Assembly (NCBI RefSeq): GCF_018457165.1
Contig: NZ_JAFMNX010000001.1
Coordinates: forward strand, 124,001 to 188,000
Length of the DNA: 64,000 nt
Reading direction: 5' to 3'
Source: Tianweitania aestuarii
GTDB taxonomy: Bacteria > Pseudomonadota > Alphaproteobacteria > Rhizobiales > Rhizobiaceae
This document shows, piece by piece, positions 1 to 7,548 of the stretch. The number at the start of each line of letters is the position of its first letter. The stretch's first letter is position 1. Below the pieces are notes generated by a model. That model had not been told where the DNA came from. It did not search any database and saw only the letters and a program-made list of their open reading frames with translations. Made by a program: the position numbers and the translations under genes.

Positions 1-648
1 ACGATCCTTGGCGGCATCACCTGCATCTTCGCCATGCGCTTCAGCACCGAACGCGCGATCCACATGTTTGCGCTGACGGTGGTGATTATCGGCAGTCTGA
101 TGGACACGCAGTCCACCAGCCTGACGCGGCCCGAACAGATGTATCTCAGCCAGGGGATGATCGCCTTTGCCGGCGCGCTGTTTCTGCCGCCGGCCATGGC
201 GCGCGGCTTCGTTGCGGCCATAGCGAAGGGCCCGCAATATATTCTGAGCTTCATCGTGGTGTTTTTGACCACCCAGAGCCTGGGCGGTCTGCTCGGCTCG
301 GCGCTGTTTGGCACCTTCATCACCATCCGCGAGAAGTACCATTCCAGCATTCTGGTGGAGCATTTGTCCTTGACCGACCCGCTCGTTGCGCAGCGTATTG
401 CGCAGCTTGGCGGGGCTTATGCCCGCACGTTGACCGACCGGGTGCTGCAGAATGCCGAAGGCGCCGTGCTCCTGTCACGGCAAGCGACCCGCGAAGCCAA
501 TGTGCTCGCCTATAACGACGCCTTCATGCTGATCGCCTGCCTGGCCGCCGCCGCCCTTACCGCCCTTCTTCTTCACATCGCCTATGACGCGCTGCGTGCC
601 CGGATGACACCGCCTGTTGCCGCCGAGCCCGCCGTTGCCGCCGCCTGA
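1..648 (+). CDS. MFS drug exporter, C-terminal part (cut by window start)
   Basis: The reading frame is open from base 1 to the TGA at 646-648, so this is the last ~215 residues of a longer protein. It holds several long hydrophobic segments and a short charged tail rich in Ala/Pro. The segment between the last membrane spans (LTDPLVAQRIAQLGGAYART) resembles the C-terminal periplasmic loop of DHA2-type 12-14 TM exporters. The next gene, 24 bp downstream on the same strand, encodes a HlyD/EmrA-type adaptor, which supports an EmrAB-like efflux pair acting across the inner membrane and periplasm. The substrate cannot be read from the sequence. Confidence 0.75.
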   Translation, partial: TILGGITCIFAMRFSTERAIHMFALTVVIIGSLMDTQSTSLTRPEQMYLSQGMIAFAGALFLPPAMARGFVAAIAKGPQYILSFIVVFLTTQSLGGLLGSALFGTFITIREKYHSSILVEHLSLTDPLVAQRIAQLGGAYARTLTDRVLQNAEGAVLLSRQATREANVLAYNDAFMLIACLAAAALTALLLHIAYDALRARMTPPVAAEPAVAAA

Positions 649-672
649 GACCCAAGAAACCGAACAACCGCC

Positions 673-1737
673 ATGTCCAAATTCTCCAGATATTCCGCGA
701 CCATCATCGCCGTTGCACTCGGTGTTCTCGGCGTCACGCTTGTTTTGTACGCCTGGCGCCTGCCGCCCTTTACCTCGTCGGTGGAAACCACGGATAATGC
801 CTATGTGCGCGGCCAGGTGACGATCGTGGCACCCCAGCTTGCCGGCTATGTCCGCGAAGTGCCCGTGCAGGATTATCAGCAGGTGAAAAAGGGCGAGCTG
901 CTTGTTCGCCTCGACGATCGCATCTTCAAACAGAAGCTCGAACAGGCGAAGGCCAACCTCGCGGCACAGGAAGCGTCCTTGGCCAATTCCGAACAACAGC
1001 GCCGTTCGGCCGAGGCCCGCGTGCGCGCAAGCGAAGCGGCACTGGAAGGCGCGCGCGTGTCGCTCGACATCGCAACAAAGAATTGGGCGCGCATCGAGCC
1101 GCTGTTGAAGAATGGTGTGGTGACGGCCAGCGAAGCCGATCAAAGCCGCTCGGCGGTGGAACAAGCACGCGCCGCCGACGGCCAGGCGCAAGCCAGCCTT
1201 GATGTGTCGCGTCAGGATCTCGAAAGCACGAAGGTCGCGCGTGGTTCACTGGAAGCGGCAGTTGAAGGCGCCCGTGCGGCCGTGGAACTGGCCGAGATCG
1301 ACCTGCAGAACACACGCATCACCGCGCCCGAAGACGGTCGTCTGGGCGAAGTCGGCGCGCGGGTCGGCCAATATGTGTCGGCCGGCACGCAGCTCGTTGC
1401 CGTGGTGCCCGCGCGCAGATGGGTGGTCGCCAACTTCAAGGAAACCCAGCTTGCCGGCATGAAACTCGGCCATACCGTGCGCATGACGGTGGATGCCCTG
1501 CGCGGCACCGACTTCACCGGCCGCATCGAGCGCTTTGCCCCGGCGACGGGCTCGGAATTCAGCGTCCTGAAACCCGACAACGCCACCGGCAACTTCACCA
1601 AGGTCGCTCAACGCCTGCCCGTGCGCATCGCGCTCGATCCCGACCAGCCCATGACCGAAAACCTCGCGCCCGGCATGTCGGTGGTGGTGACGATCGACAA
1701 GCAGCAAGGCACGACCGAAACGGCGGCGATCGAGTAG
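673..1737 (+). CDS. HlyD/EmrA family membrane fusion protein
   Basis: This 354-residue adaptor has one N-terminal membrane segment (about residues 9-27), then TTDNAYVRG at 39-47, the usual entry to the biotinyl-lipoyl-like half domain in EmrA/HlyD proteins. A long Ala/Glu/Gln-rich coiled-coil hairpin follows (about 88-215), then the second lipoyl half and a beta-barrel (ITAPEDGRLGEVGARVGQYV). Length fits the family. It would bridge the inner-membrane MFS pump encoded just upstream to an outer-membrane channel; no TolC-like gene is in the window. It is probably co-transcribed with the pump. Confidence 0.9.
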   Translation: MSKFSRYSATIIAVALGVLGVTLVLYAWRLPPFTSSVETTDNAYVRGQVTIVAPQLAGYVREVPVQDYQQVKKGELLVRLDDRIFKQKLEQAKANLAAQEASLANSEQQRRSAEARVRASEAALEGARVSLDIATKNWARIEPLLKNGVVTASEADQSRSAVEQARAADGQAQASLDVSRQDLESTKVARGSLEAAVEGARAAVELAEIDLQNTRITAPEDGRLGEVGARVGQYVSAGTQLVAVVPARRWVVANFKETQLAGMKLGHTVRMTVDALRGTDFTGRIERFAPATGSEFSVLKPDNATGNFTKVAQRLPVRIALDPDQPMTENLAPGMSVVVTIDKQQGTTETAAIE

Positions 1738-1749
1738 AAAAGAGTGGCC

Positions 1750-2400
1750 CTAAAACGGCCGCTCCTCCACCGGCCGCTCCCCATCGCCCGCCGATGCGTG
1801 CCACGGCCCGGCGGCCCGCTCCATCAGCCGCTCGATCAGACGCTTGAGATCGCTCGGCGTGGTGTGGCCGGCCAGCACTTCATGATAGCCGATGCCGGCG
1901 CGCCGCAGCGCTTCCTTCTTGATCGCGTCGCGCGCCGCCGCCGTTCCCTGATGATGCCCGCTGCCCTGATACTCCACGACATGGCGCGGCCGGCAATCCG
2001 CATCCACCAGAAGCAGATCGACGCGCTTTGCGTTGATGCAGCGATAGGCTTCGGCATCCCGGCTGCGCAGGATTTCGCCCAGGGAAACCTGCGCCATTAC
2101 GCGCCATTCCGGGTTGCGCTCCGACACGAGCCGGTCCAGCTCCCGATACAACCGCGTTTCGCCCTTGTTGAGCAGCGGCTGAATGGTGAAATCGGCCCCC
2201 ATCACGATCCGCAACTGATCCGCCGCATCCGGCACCCGCGCCGCATCGCTCGCGCGTGGCTCGAACCACCGCTTGCCCCCCGCACGCCGCCGCCGCTTCT
2301 TCAGCCAGAGTTCAAGGCCGATGAAGACAACGAAGCCGACAAGCAGGCAGAGAAGGATCAGTTGCTGGTCGTCGAGCGGGGGGAATGTACCAATCGTCAT
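1750..2400 (-). CDS. membrane-anchored DUF2726 protein
   Basis: The 216-residue protein has one N-terminal membrane segment (about 11-32) followed by a basic cluster KKRRRR, so the remainder should be cytoplasmic. From about residue 75 it matches the DUF2726 pattern: an LNKGETRLYREL-type start, then RVDLLLVDADCRPRHVVEYQG and a Lys-containing helix (DAIKKEALRRAGI). DUF2726 is generally regarded as having a restriction-endonuclease-like fold; D and E residues in the VDLLLVD / VVEYQG strands would fit that, but activity is not shown. It converges with the efflux operon (13 bp gap) and diverges from the XRE-ASCH gene. Confidence 0.8.
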   Translation of the reverse strand: MTIGTFPPLDDQQLILLCLLVGFVVFIGLELWLKKRRRRAGGKRWFEPRASDAARVPDAADQLRIVMGADFTIQPLLNKGETRLYRELDRLVSERNPEWRVMAQVSLGEILRSRDAEAYRCINAKRVDLLLVDADCRPRHVVEYQGSGHHQGTAAARDAIKKEALRRAGIGYHEVLAGHTTPSDLKRLIERLMERAAGPWHASAGDGERPVEERPF

Positions 2401-2432
2401 GAGTAGCTATTCCTTGCATGGAATATATCTAC

Positions 2433-2451
2433 GTTATACTAACGGCATAAC
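2433..2451. promoter_or_regulatory. inverted repeat ahead of the XRE-ASCH gene, possible operator
   Basis: The sequence GTTAT-N9-ATAAC lies 12 bp before the GTG at 2463, in an AT-rich stretch that also has a TATACT (2435-2440). A dyad overlapping a possible -10 box and lying before an XRE gene is what an autorepressor operator would look like. The arms are only 5 bp, so chance is possible. Confidence 0.35.
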
Positions 2452-2462
2452 TTGTTATTGGG

Positions 2463-3260
2463 GTGAGCATGGGAAAGTTTTCTGGGAAGGTCATAGAGGC
2501 CTTTGCCGCGACCGGGATAGGTGACGCAAAGCGGCTAGGAGGAGAGTTGCGTCGACTGCGTCTCATGTCCGGTTTAACGCAGCACCAACTAGCTATACGC
2601 ATGAGCGTTCAACAAGCCGCCATATCGAAAATCGAAAAGGGTGGCGAAGTCTTTCTCTCGACCGTACAGCGTTATGTCGAAGGGCTTGGCGCGTCATTGC
2701 GTGTTGATGCTCGCTTTCCACAAGATGCTCCGCTGGCACTCAAATTCACAGAAGCGTTCGATGTAGAATGCGGGGATGACGATCAGCTTATATTGCCGAT
2801 TCTTGGTGATGATCTTTTCAAGTCTCAGCGAGATGTCGTGCTTTCAATCAAGCCGGAATACTCCACGAAGATACTCGATGGACGTAAAACAGTCGAGCTA
2901 AGAAGGCGCTTTCCCGTCTCTGCTCCAAGTGGGGCAATAGCGTATATCTACGCTTCAGCGCCTATAAAGGCGATGGTGGGGATCGCTGAGATTCGAGATG
3001 TGTTTAAGCTCCCGGTGGAGCAGATTTGGAATGAATTCCAAACCTCGGCTTACATAGGTCGTGATAAGTTTGATAGATACTTTGAAGGCTTGCGGGAGGG
3101 GTATGCGTTGGTCTTCGAGGGTGTTAGAACGTTCTCGCGACCATTGCCATTAAGTGAATTGCGTGAAAAATTTGGATTTGAGCCGCCGCAATCATTTCTC
3201 TACGCTAAGCGCGACTTGAGGAAGGCGCTGAGAGATGAGCCAGCAATCGTATCTCATTGA
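2463..3260 (+). CDS. XRE helix-turn-helix protein fused to an ASCH/PUA-like domain
   Basis: The 265-residue protein has an XRE-type HTH at about residues 26-80 (LMSGLTQHQLAIRMSVQQAA then SKIEKG). A second domain spans about 125-245 and starts SIKPEYSTKILDGRKTVELR, the typical opening of ASCH domains (PUA fold, RNA or nucleotide binding), followed by AYIYASAPIKAMVGIAEI. It starts at GTG 2463 or ATG 2469, with a GGGGTGAG run in front. It overlaps the next gene by 26 bp, implying translational coupling. Codon use (ATA, TTA, AGA) and AT content differ from the neighbouring housekeeping genes, pointing to horizontal acquisition. An antitoxin/regulator role is inferred from the arrangement only. 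Confidence 0.85.
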   Translation: MSMGKFSGKVIEAFAATGIGDAKRLGGELRRLRLMSGLTQHQLAIRMSVQQAAISKIEKGGEVFLSTVQRYVEGLGASLRVDARFPQDAPLALKFTEAFDVECGDDDQLILPILGDDLFKSQRDVVLSIKPEYSTKILDGRKTVELRRRFPVSAPSGAIAYIYASAPIKAMVGIAEIRDVFKLPVEQIWNEFQTSAYIGRDKFDRYFEGLREGYALVFEGVRTFSRPLPLSELREKFGFEPPQSFLYAKRDLRKALRDEPAIVSH

Positions 3261-4773
3261 TACGAATATTCTGATAGGCTTGGAGGACTACCATAAGGTC
3301 GAAGCCGCTTATGCGAAGTTTTTAAGCTTAGCATCCTCGCACAAGGTTGATATCTTTGTGCATGAAGCGGCGAAGGAAGATATTGCGTGCGATAGGGACG
3401 CCAGGCGTCGCGAAATCTCGCTAAGTAAGATCGACAAGTATCGTGTGCTGCGGGAGCGACGCGGTCTAACGGTCCAATCTCTTGCGACCGACTTTGGTCC
3501 TCTGCGAAAGCGAAATGACGTCGTCGACGCTAAACTTTTGCACGCGTTGGTGATCGGTTCGGCAGATTTCTTAGTCACTCAAGATCGCGGTTTGCACGAC
3601 CGCGCACAACGCCACTCCGCTGAGCTGGGAAGGCGGGTTTTATTCGTCGGCGATGCTGTTGATCTACTTTCTCAGACCTATGAGCCCAAAGCGGTTCCTA
3701 TCCGCCACGTCGCGGAGGTTGAAGCTCACGAGATAGATCACGAAGATAGCTTCTTCGACAGCCTACGAGATGGGTATCCTGAATTCAACGAGTGGTGGCG
3801 AGATAAATGCGTTAAGCAGCACCGCTCCTGCTGGGTTGTCTACGATGGTGATGTTCTTGCCGGTCTTATTGTCAAAAAAGATGAGAGTAGATCGGAGACT
3901 GATGCCATCACACCAGCGGATAAGATACTGAAGATTTGTACCTTTAAGGTTTCTCCCGAGAAACGCGGGGTTAAGCTCGGCGAGCTGCTTCTGAAGCAGA
4001 TATTGTGGTATGCTCAATCAAACGACTATGGCTTAACTTATCTGACGACCTACGAAGACCAAGTATCGCTAATAAGCCTGCTAGAGTTCTACGGATTCGC
4101 GAATTCTGGAAAAAACAAGAACGGAGAGCTTATATACGAGAGGAGTTTTTCGTCGGAAAAGCTAATCAGACCTGAAGGCGCTCCCGCGTTCGAGCTGGCT
4201 CGGCGTAATTATCCTCGGTTTGTGATCGATGAAGCCGTTTGCGGTTTCGGTATACCGATAATGGAAAGTTACCACGACATCCTTTATCCGGACTTATGGT
4301 GCCCAAAACAACCGGATCTCTTCGTTGGTACGTTGGCGGAAGGAAGACCAAGTCGACCCGGCAACACCATTCGCAAGGTGTATCTTTGTCGGGCTCAATC
4401 CCGCCTTGATCTACCAGGATCGATCCTTTTCTTCTATAAAAGCGCGTCAAAGGAAGAGCCCTCTCAATCGATGACCGCGCTTGGTATCCTCGAAAGCGTT
4501 ACAGAGGCTCACTCTACTCGTGAACTTATGCAGCTAACCGGCGGGCGTTCTGTCTACAGTGAGGAGCAACTGACTGATTGGTCTGCAAGTCTGAACCGTC
4601 CGGTCAAGGTAATCAACTACCTCTTAGTCGCCTATATAGATCCTCCAATAGGCCTAAACGAACTGCGTAATCTTGGCGTTGTGCACGGTCATCCTCAGCA
4701 ATCGATATATAAGCTTACAGGGCAGAGCCTTAGGTCATTACTGCAACGAGCCAATTTAAACTTTGAGGTATAA
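3235..4773 (+). CDS. three-domain PIN nuclease - GNAT - PUA/ASCH-like protein
   Basis: The 512-residue protein reads as three modules. Residues 5-125 are a PIN domain: YLIDTNILIG (D9), E44, D95/D98 and LVTQDRGLHDRA (D117) supply the usual acidic residues of a metal-dependent RNase. Residues about 165-310 look like a GNAT acetyltransferase, with the acetyl-CoA loop at 238-253 (KVSPEKRGVKLGELLL) and an aromatic LLEFYGF segment. Residues about 340-510 resemble a PUA-like (ASCH/EVE) domain, with KVYLCRAQSRLDLPGSILFF and then TALGILESV. It overlaps the XRE-ASCH gene by 26 bp. PIN and GNAT domains each occur as toxins acting on tRNA or ribosomes, so an RNA-directed effector under control of the XRE partner is plausible. 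I know of no characterised protein with this order. GC is low relative to the window. Confidence 0.8.
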   Translation: MSQQSYLIDTNILIGLEDYHKVEAAYAKFLSLASSHKVDIFVHEAAKEDIACDRDARRREISLSKIDKYRVLRERRGLTVQSLATDFGPLRKRNDVVDAKLLHALVIGSADFLVTQDRGLHDRAQRHSAELGRRVLFVGDAVDLLSQTYEPKAVPIRHVAEVEAHEIDHEDSFFDSLRDGYPEFNEWWRDKCVKQHRSCWVVYDGDVLAGLIVKKDESRSETDAITPADKILKICTFKVSPEKRGVKLGELLLKQILWYAQSNDYGLTYLTTYEDQVSLISLLEFYGFANSGKNKNGELIYERSFSSEKLIRPEGAPAFELARRNYPRFVIDEAVCGFGIPIMESYHDILYPDLWCPKQPDLFVGTLAEGRPSRPGNTIRKVYLCRAQSRLDLPGSILFFYKSASKEEPSQSMTALGILESVTEAHSTRELMQLTGGRSVYSEEQLTDWSASLNRPVKVINYLLVAYIDPPIGLNELRNLGVVHGHPQQSIYKLTGQSLRSLLQRANLNFEV

Positions 4774-4785
4774 CATTCGTTTAAC

Positions 4786-5214
4786 TCACCAATAAGCCAT
4801 CCGCACCGTTTGCGTCACACGCTGCTTGCCCACGGTAAACCCCGCCGCCTTGAACTTCGGCGCGGAAAACTTCGGCACGGCATTGTTCGAAACCGCAATG
4901 CCTTCCTTTGGGATTCCCACTAAATTCTGGTCAAGCTTGCCGTTGTTGTTTTCGTCGTGGATCACGGCCAGCGCATAGGTGCCGGCGGGAAGGTTCTTGA
5001 AGGTGATCGGCTGGCGCGCCTTGGCGGCCGGCACCACGCGCTGCGTGTCGCCTTTTTTGCAGCCGGGAAAGCCCTTGGGGTCGGCCGTCACGCAAAGCGC
5101 CAGGCTGCCCTTCGCGTTGCGCAGCCCGCTGACCTCGACAACGAGGTCGCCGGCTTGGGCGGCGCTGAAGGGGAAAAGCAGGGCAAGACCCAGAAACAGG
5201 GCGGATCGTGTCAT
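4786..5214 (-). CDS. secreted DUF2141 protein
   Basis: Starting at ATG 5214, the product is 142 residues with a clear signal peptide (MTRSALFLGLALLFPFSAAQ then A). An upstream in-frame ATG at 5247 would put 11 basic residues before the signal and is less likely. The mature part is a small beta-rich domain: LVVEVSGLRNAKGSLALCV, then GTYALAVIHDENNNGKLDQN, which is the DUF2141 signature with an acidic, possibly Ca-binding DENNNGKLD loop. Two Cys (CVTADPKGFPGCKKG) may form a disulfide. The function is unknown; it should be periplasmic. Confidence 0.85.
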   Translation of the reverse strand: MTRSALFLGLALLFPFSAAQAGDLVVEVSGLRNAKGSLALCVTADPKGFPGCKKGDTQRVVPAAKARQPITFKNLPAGTYALAVIHDENNNGKLDQNLVGIPKEGIAVSNNAVPKFSAPKFKAAGFTVGKQRVTQTVRMAYW

Positions 5215-5303
5215 AGAACAGAACTTTCGAGCAAACCGTCGGATCAACCGAAGCTGCCCGCTTCAGCCGCTCTTCGCAAGCGACAGGTGCTGACAGAAAG
5301 CGC

Positions 5304-5744
5304 CTAGGCTTCCTTCTCCATCGCCAGACCGTGCAGCGTTTCGAGAAGACGATTGGCGGTCATGCGCGAGGGATCGAAGCCACTACTTGCCGCGATCTCG
5401 TTGTAGCGCACGGCCTGCGCCGGCTTGGCGCCGACATAAGCCATCGACCAGTTGGGAAAGGCGCGGGCGTCCGTGGTTTCGAATGCAAGCAGCGTCACGT
5501 CGGAATGGCGGGGATCGCGCTGGATGCGCTCGAACGTGGCTTCCACGGCGCGGCGCGGTCCTTCCAGCACCTGGCCGAAGCATCCGGTGTTGAACAGGAG
5601 CGCACCGGTTACGTCGGCCTGCGCGTTGTTGCGCTGGCTGAGCGACAGGATCTCGTCGATCGCCGCGTCAAGCGCATCCGCGTCGCCATCAACCTCGTTG
5701 CGGCTGTAATAAACAAGACGCTGAAAGGGGGCGGCTGCGCTCAT
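5304..5744 (-). CDS. stand-alone BLUF blue-light photoreceptor
   Basis: The 146-residue protein is one BLUF domain plus a short helical tail. The flavin-site residues are present: Tyr12 (RLVYYSRN), Asn40 (SQRNNAQADVTGALLF), Gln58 (CFGQVLEGP), Trp99 and Met101 (FPNWSMAYV). These form the Tyr-Gln-Met/Trp network whose hydrogen bonds switch on blue light with FAD bound. It has no output domain. Its ATG overlaps the stop of the upstream GGDEF-EAL gene by 4 bp, so the two are translated together and the likely output is c-di-GMP turnover. That link is inferred from coupling and from known BLUF-EAL fusions such as YcgF/BluF. Confidence 0.92.
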   Translation of the reverse strand: MSAAAPFQRLVYYSRNEVDGDADALDAAIDEILSLSQRNNAQADVTGALLFNTGCFGQVLEGPRRAVEATFERIQRDPRHSDVTLLAFETTDARAFPNWSMAYVGAKPAQAVRYNEIAASSGFDPSRMTANRLLETLHGLAMEKEA

Positions 5745-7465
5745 AAACCGTGTTCCTCGACAATCGCGGCAACCTTTCTTGGTTGCACAAGCAAAGCTCT
5801 GGCATCGGCCAGCGCCATCGGCCGGCCCGTGAAATAACCCTGCACATGGGTGCAGCCTTCGTTGCGGATCGCAGCCAGCTGTTCCTCGGTTTCCACGCCT
5901 TCCGCCGTGGTCTTGATGCCGAGGCTCGCGCCAAGCGCTGCCACCGCGCGCACGATCGCGCTCGCTTCCGGATTGGCCCCCATGCCACGCACGAAACTCT
6001 GGTCGATCTTCAAGCGGTCGAACGGGAATTTCTGGAGATAGGCCAGCGATGAATAGCCGGTCCCGAAGTCGTCCATAGAGACGCGCACGCCGAGATCACG
6101 CAGCTGCTTCAACAGGACAAGCACCGTATCGGTGTCTTCAAGCAGCGCGTTTTCGGTGATTTCCAGTTCCAGCCGCTCTGCCGCAAGGCCCGAAGACGCC
6201 AGCGCCGACATCACCGTTTGCGCCAGCGACGGGTTGCGGAACTGCAGCGGCGACAGGTTGACGCCGACCGTGATCGCTTCGGGCCATTGCACGGCATCGC
6301 GGCAGGCGGTGCGCAGAACCCATTCGCCGATCGCGCCGATCAGCCCGGTTTCTTCCGCCACCGGGATGAATTCGAGTGGCGACACCAGCCCGCGCGTCGC
6401 ATGACGCCAGCGAAGCAGCGCTTCGAACCCCACCACTTCCTGCGTGGCGAGATCGACCTGCGGCTGATAAGCCAGTTCGAACTCCTGCAGGGCGAGGGCC
6501 TGGCGCAGATCGAGCTCGATGGCGCGCCGCGCCTGCATCTGCTCGTCCATTTTCTGCTCGAAGAAGCGGTAACGGCCGCGTCCTTCGGCCTTGGAGCGGT
6601 ACAGCGCCAGATCCGCGTTCTTCATCAGAACATCGTTGTCCGACCCGTCATGGGGCGCCTGGGTGATCCCGACGCTGGCGCCGATATGGATCATGTGCCC
6701 TTCCAGCGCATAGGTCCGGCCGACGAGATCGACGATGCGCTTGGCGATGATCTCGATTTGCTCGCGGGTAAAGGAACCGGGCTTCAGGATAGTGAATTCG
6801 TCGCCGCCGAGCCGCGCCACCACATCGCCGTCTTCCGCTACCGTTCCCAGCCGCTCCGCCACCTTGCGCAACAGCGTATCGCCGATCGGGTGGCCAAGCG
6901 TGTCGTTGACGGATTTGAAGCGGTCGAGGTCGAGCGCCATCAAGGTCAGCGGCTTGCCGGCCTGCAGCAGACGGCCGAGCGTGGCATGCAGCGTCACGCG
7001 GTTCACCAAACCCGTCAGCGGATCGCGACGCGCCCGTTCGGCTTCGCGCACGAAGGCGCTCACATCGGTCAACGTGAGGGCAGCGCCGCCATCGGGCAAA
7101 AGCCGCGCTTCCACATTCACCGCGCGCCCGTCCGACAGCTTCAGCTGCGCGAAGCGCTGCGGCGCCGATCCATCGGGCAGCGCGATGCGCCCGCCCACCC
7201 CGCAGGACGCAAACAGCGCATCGAGCGCGATCGCGGGGGCCGCCGTACAGCCGAGCAAAGCCGTTGCCGCCCGGTTGACAAACGAGACGCGCCCGCCCGC
7301 ATCCGCCAGAAGCACGGGCGTGGCGAGTTCCACGAGGGCTGCGAGATAGGCCTCGGGCTCAGCGGACGCGGCTTGTGCGGGTTCGGAAAGGGGCAGGGGA
7401 TGCGCGCTCAGCGGTCTGTCCTTGGGGGTGAAATGCGGTGGCTGCGCGAAGTCTTTGCCCATCAA
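5741..7465 (-). CDS. PAS-like / GGDEF / EAL cyclic-di-GMP enzyme
   Basis: The 574-residue protein has a PAS-like region at about 40-140 (TPVLLADAGGRVSFVNRAAT), a GGDEF domain at about 145-305 with intact GGDEF at 220-224, and an EAL domain at about 318-560 with EAL at 348-350 and DDFGTGYSS at 465-473. Both catalytic signatures are present, so it could make and degrade c-di-GMP. The inhibitory I-site is absent: the RxxD position reads EDGD (211-214). No membrane segment is seen, so it should be cytosolic. It is upstream of, and coupled to, the BLUF gene and diverges from lepA. Start could be either of the two first Met codons. Confidence 0.93.
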   Translation of the reverse strand: MMGKDFAQPPHFTPKDRPLSAHPLPLSEPAQAASAEPEAYLAALVELATPVLLADAGGRVSFVNRAATALLGCTAAPAIALDALFASCGVGGRIALPDGSAPQRFAQLKLSDGRAVNVEARLLPDGGAALTLTDVSAFVREAERARRDPLTGLVNRVTLHATLGRLLQAGKPLTLMALDLDRFKSVNDTLGHPIGDTLLRKVAERLGTVAEDGDVVARLGGDEFTILKPGSFTREQIEIIAKRIVDLVGRTYALEGHMIHIGASVGITQAPHDGSDNDVLMKNADLALYRSKAEGRGRYRFFEQKMDEQMQARRAIELDLRQALALQEFELAYQPQVDLATQEVVGFEALLRWRHATRGLVSPLEFIPVAEETGLIGAIGEWVLRTACRDAVQWPEAITVGVNLSPLQFRNPSLAQTVMSALASSGLAAERLELEITENALLEDTDTVLVLLKQLRDLGVRVSMDDFGTGYSSLAYLQKFPFDRLKIDQSFVRGMGANPEASAIVRAVAALGASLGIKTTAEGVETEEQLAAIRNEGCTHVQGYFTGRPMALADARALLVQPRKVAAIVEEHGL

Positions 7466-7548
7466 AGGAAAAGGATCAGTAAAACGCGCGCGTCAATCAC
7501 GCTAAATCGCTTTGCGAAAGCAGCACTTGCCTTTATACGCGGCGCACC

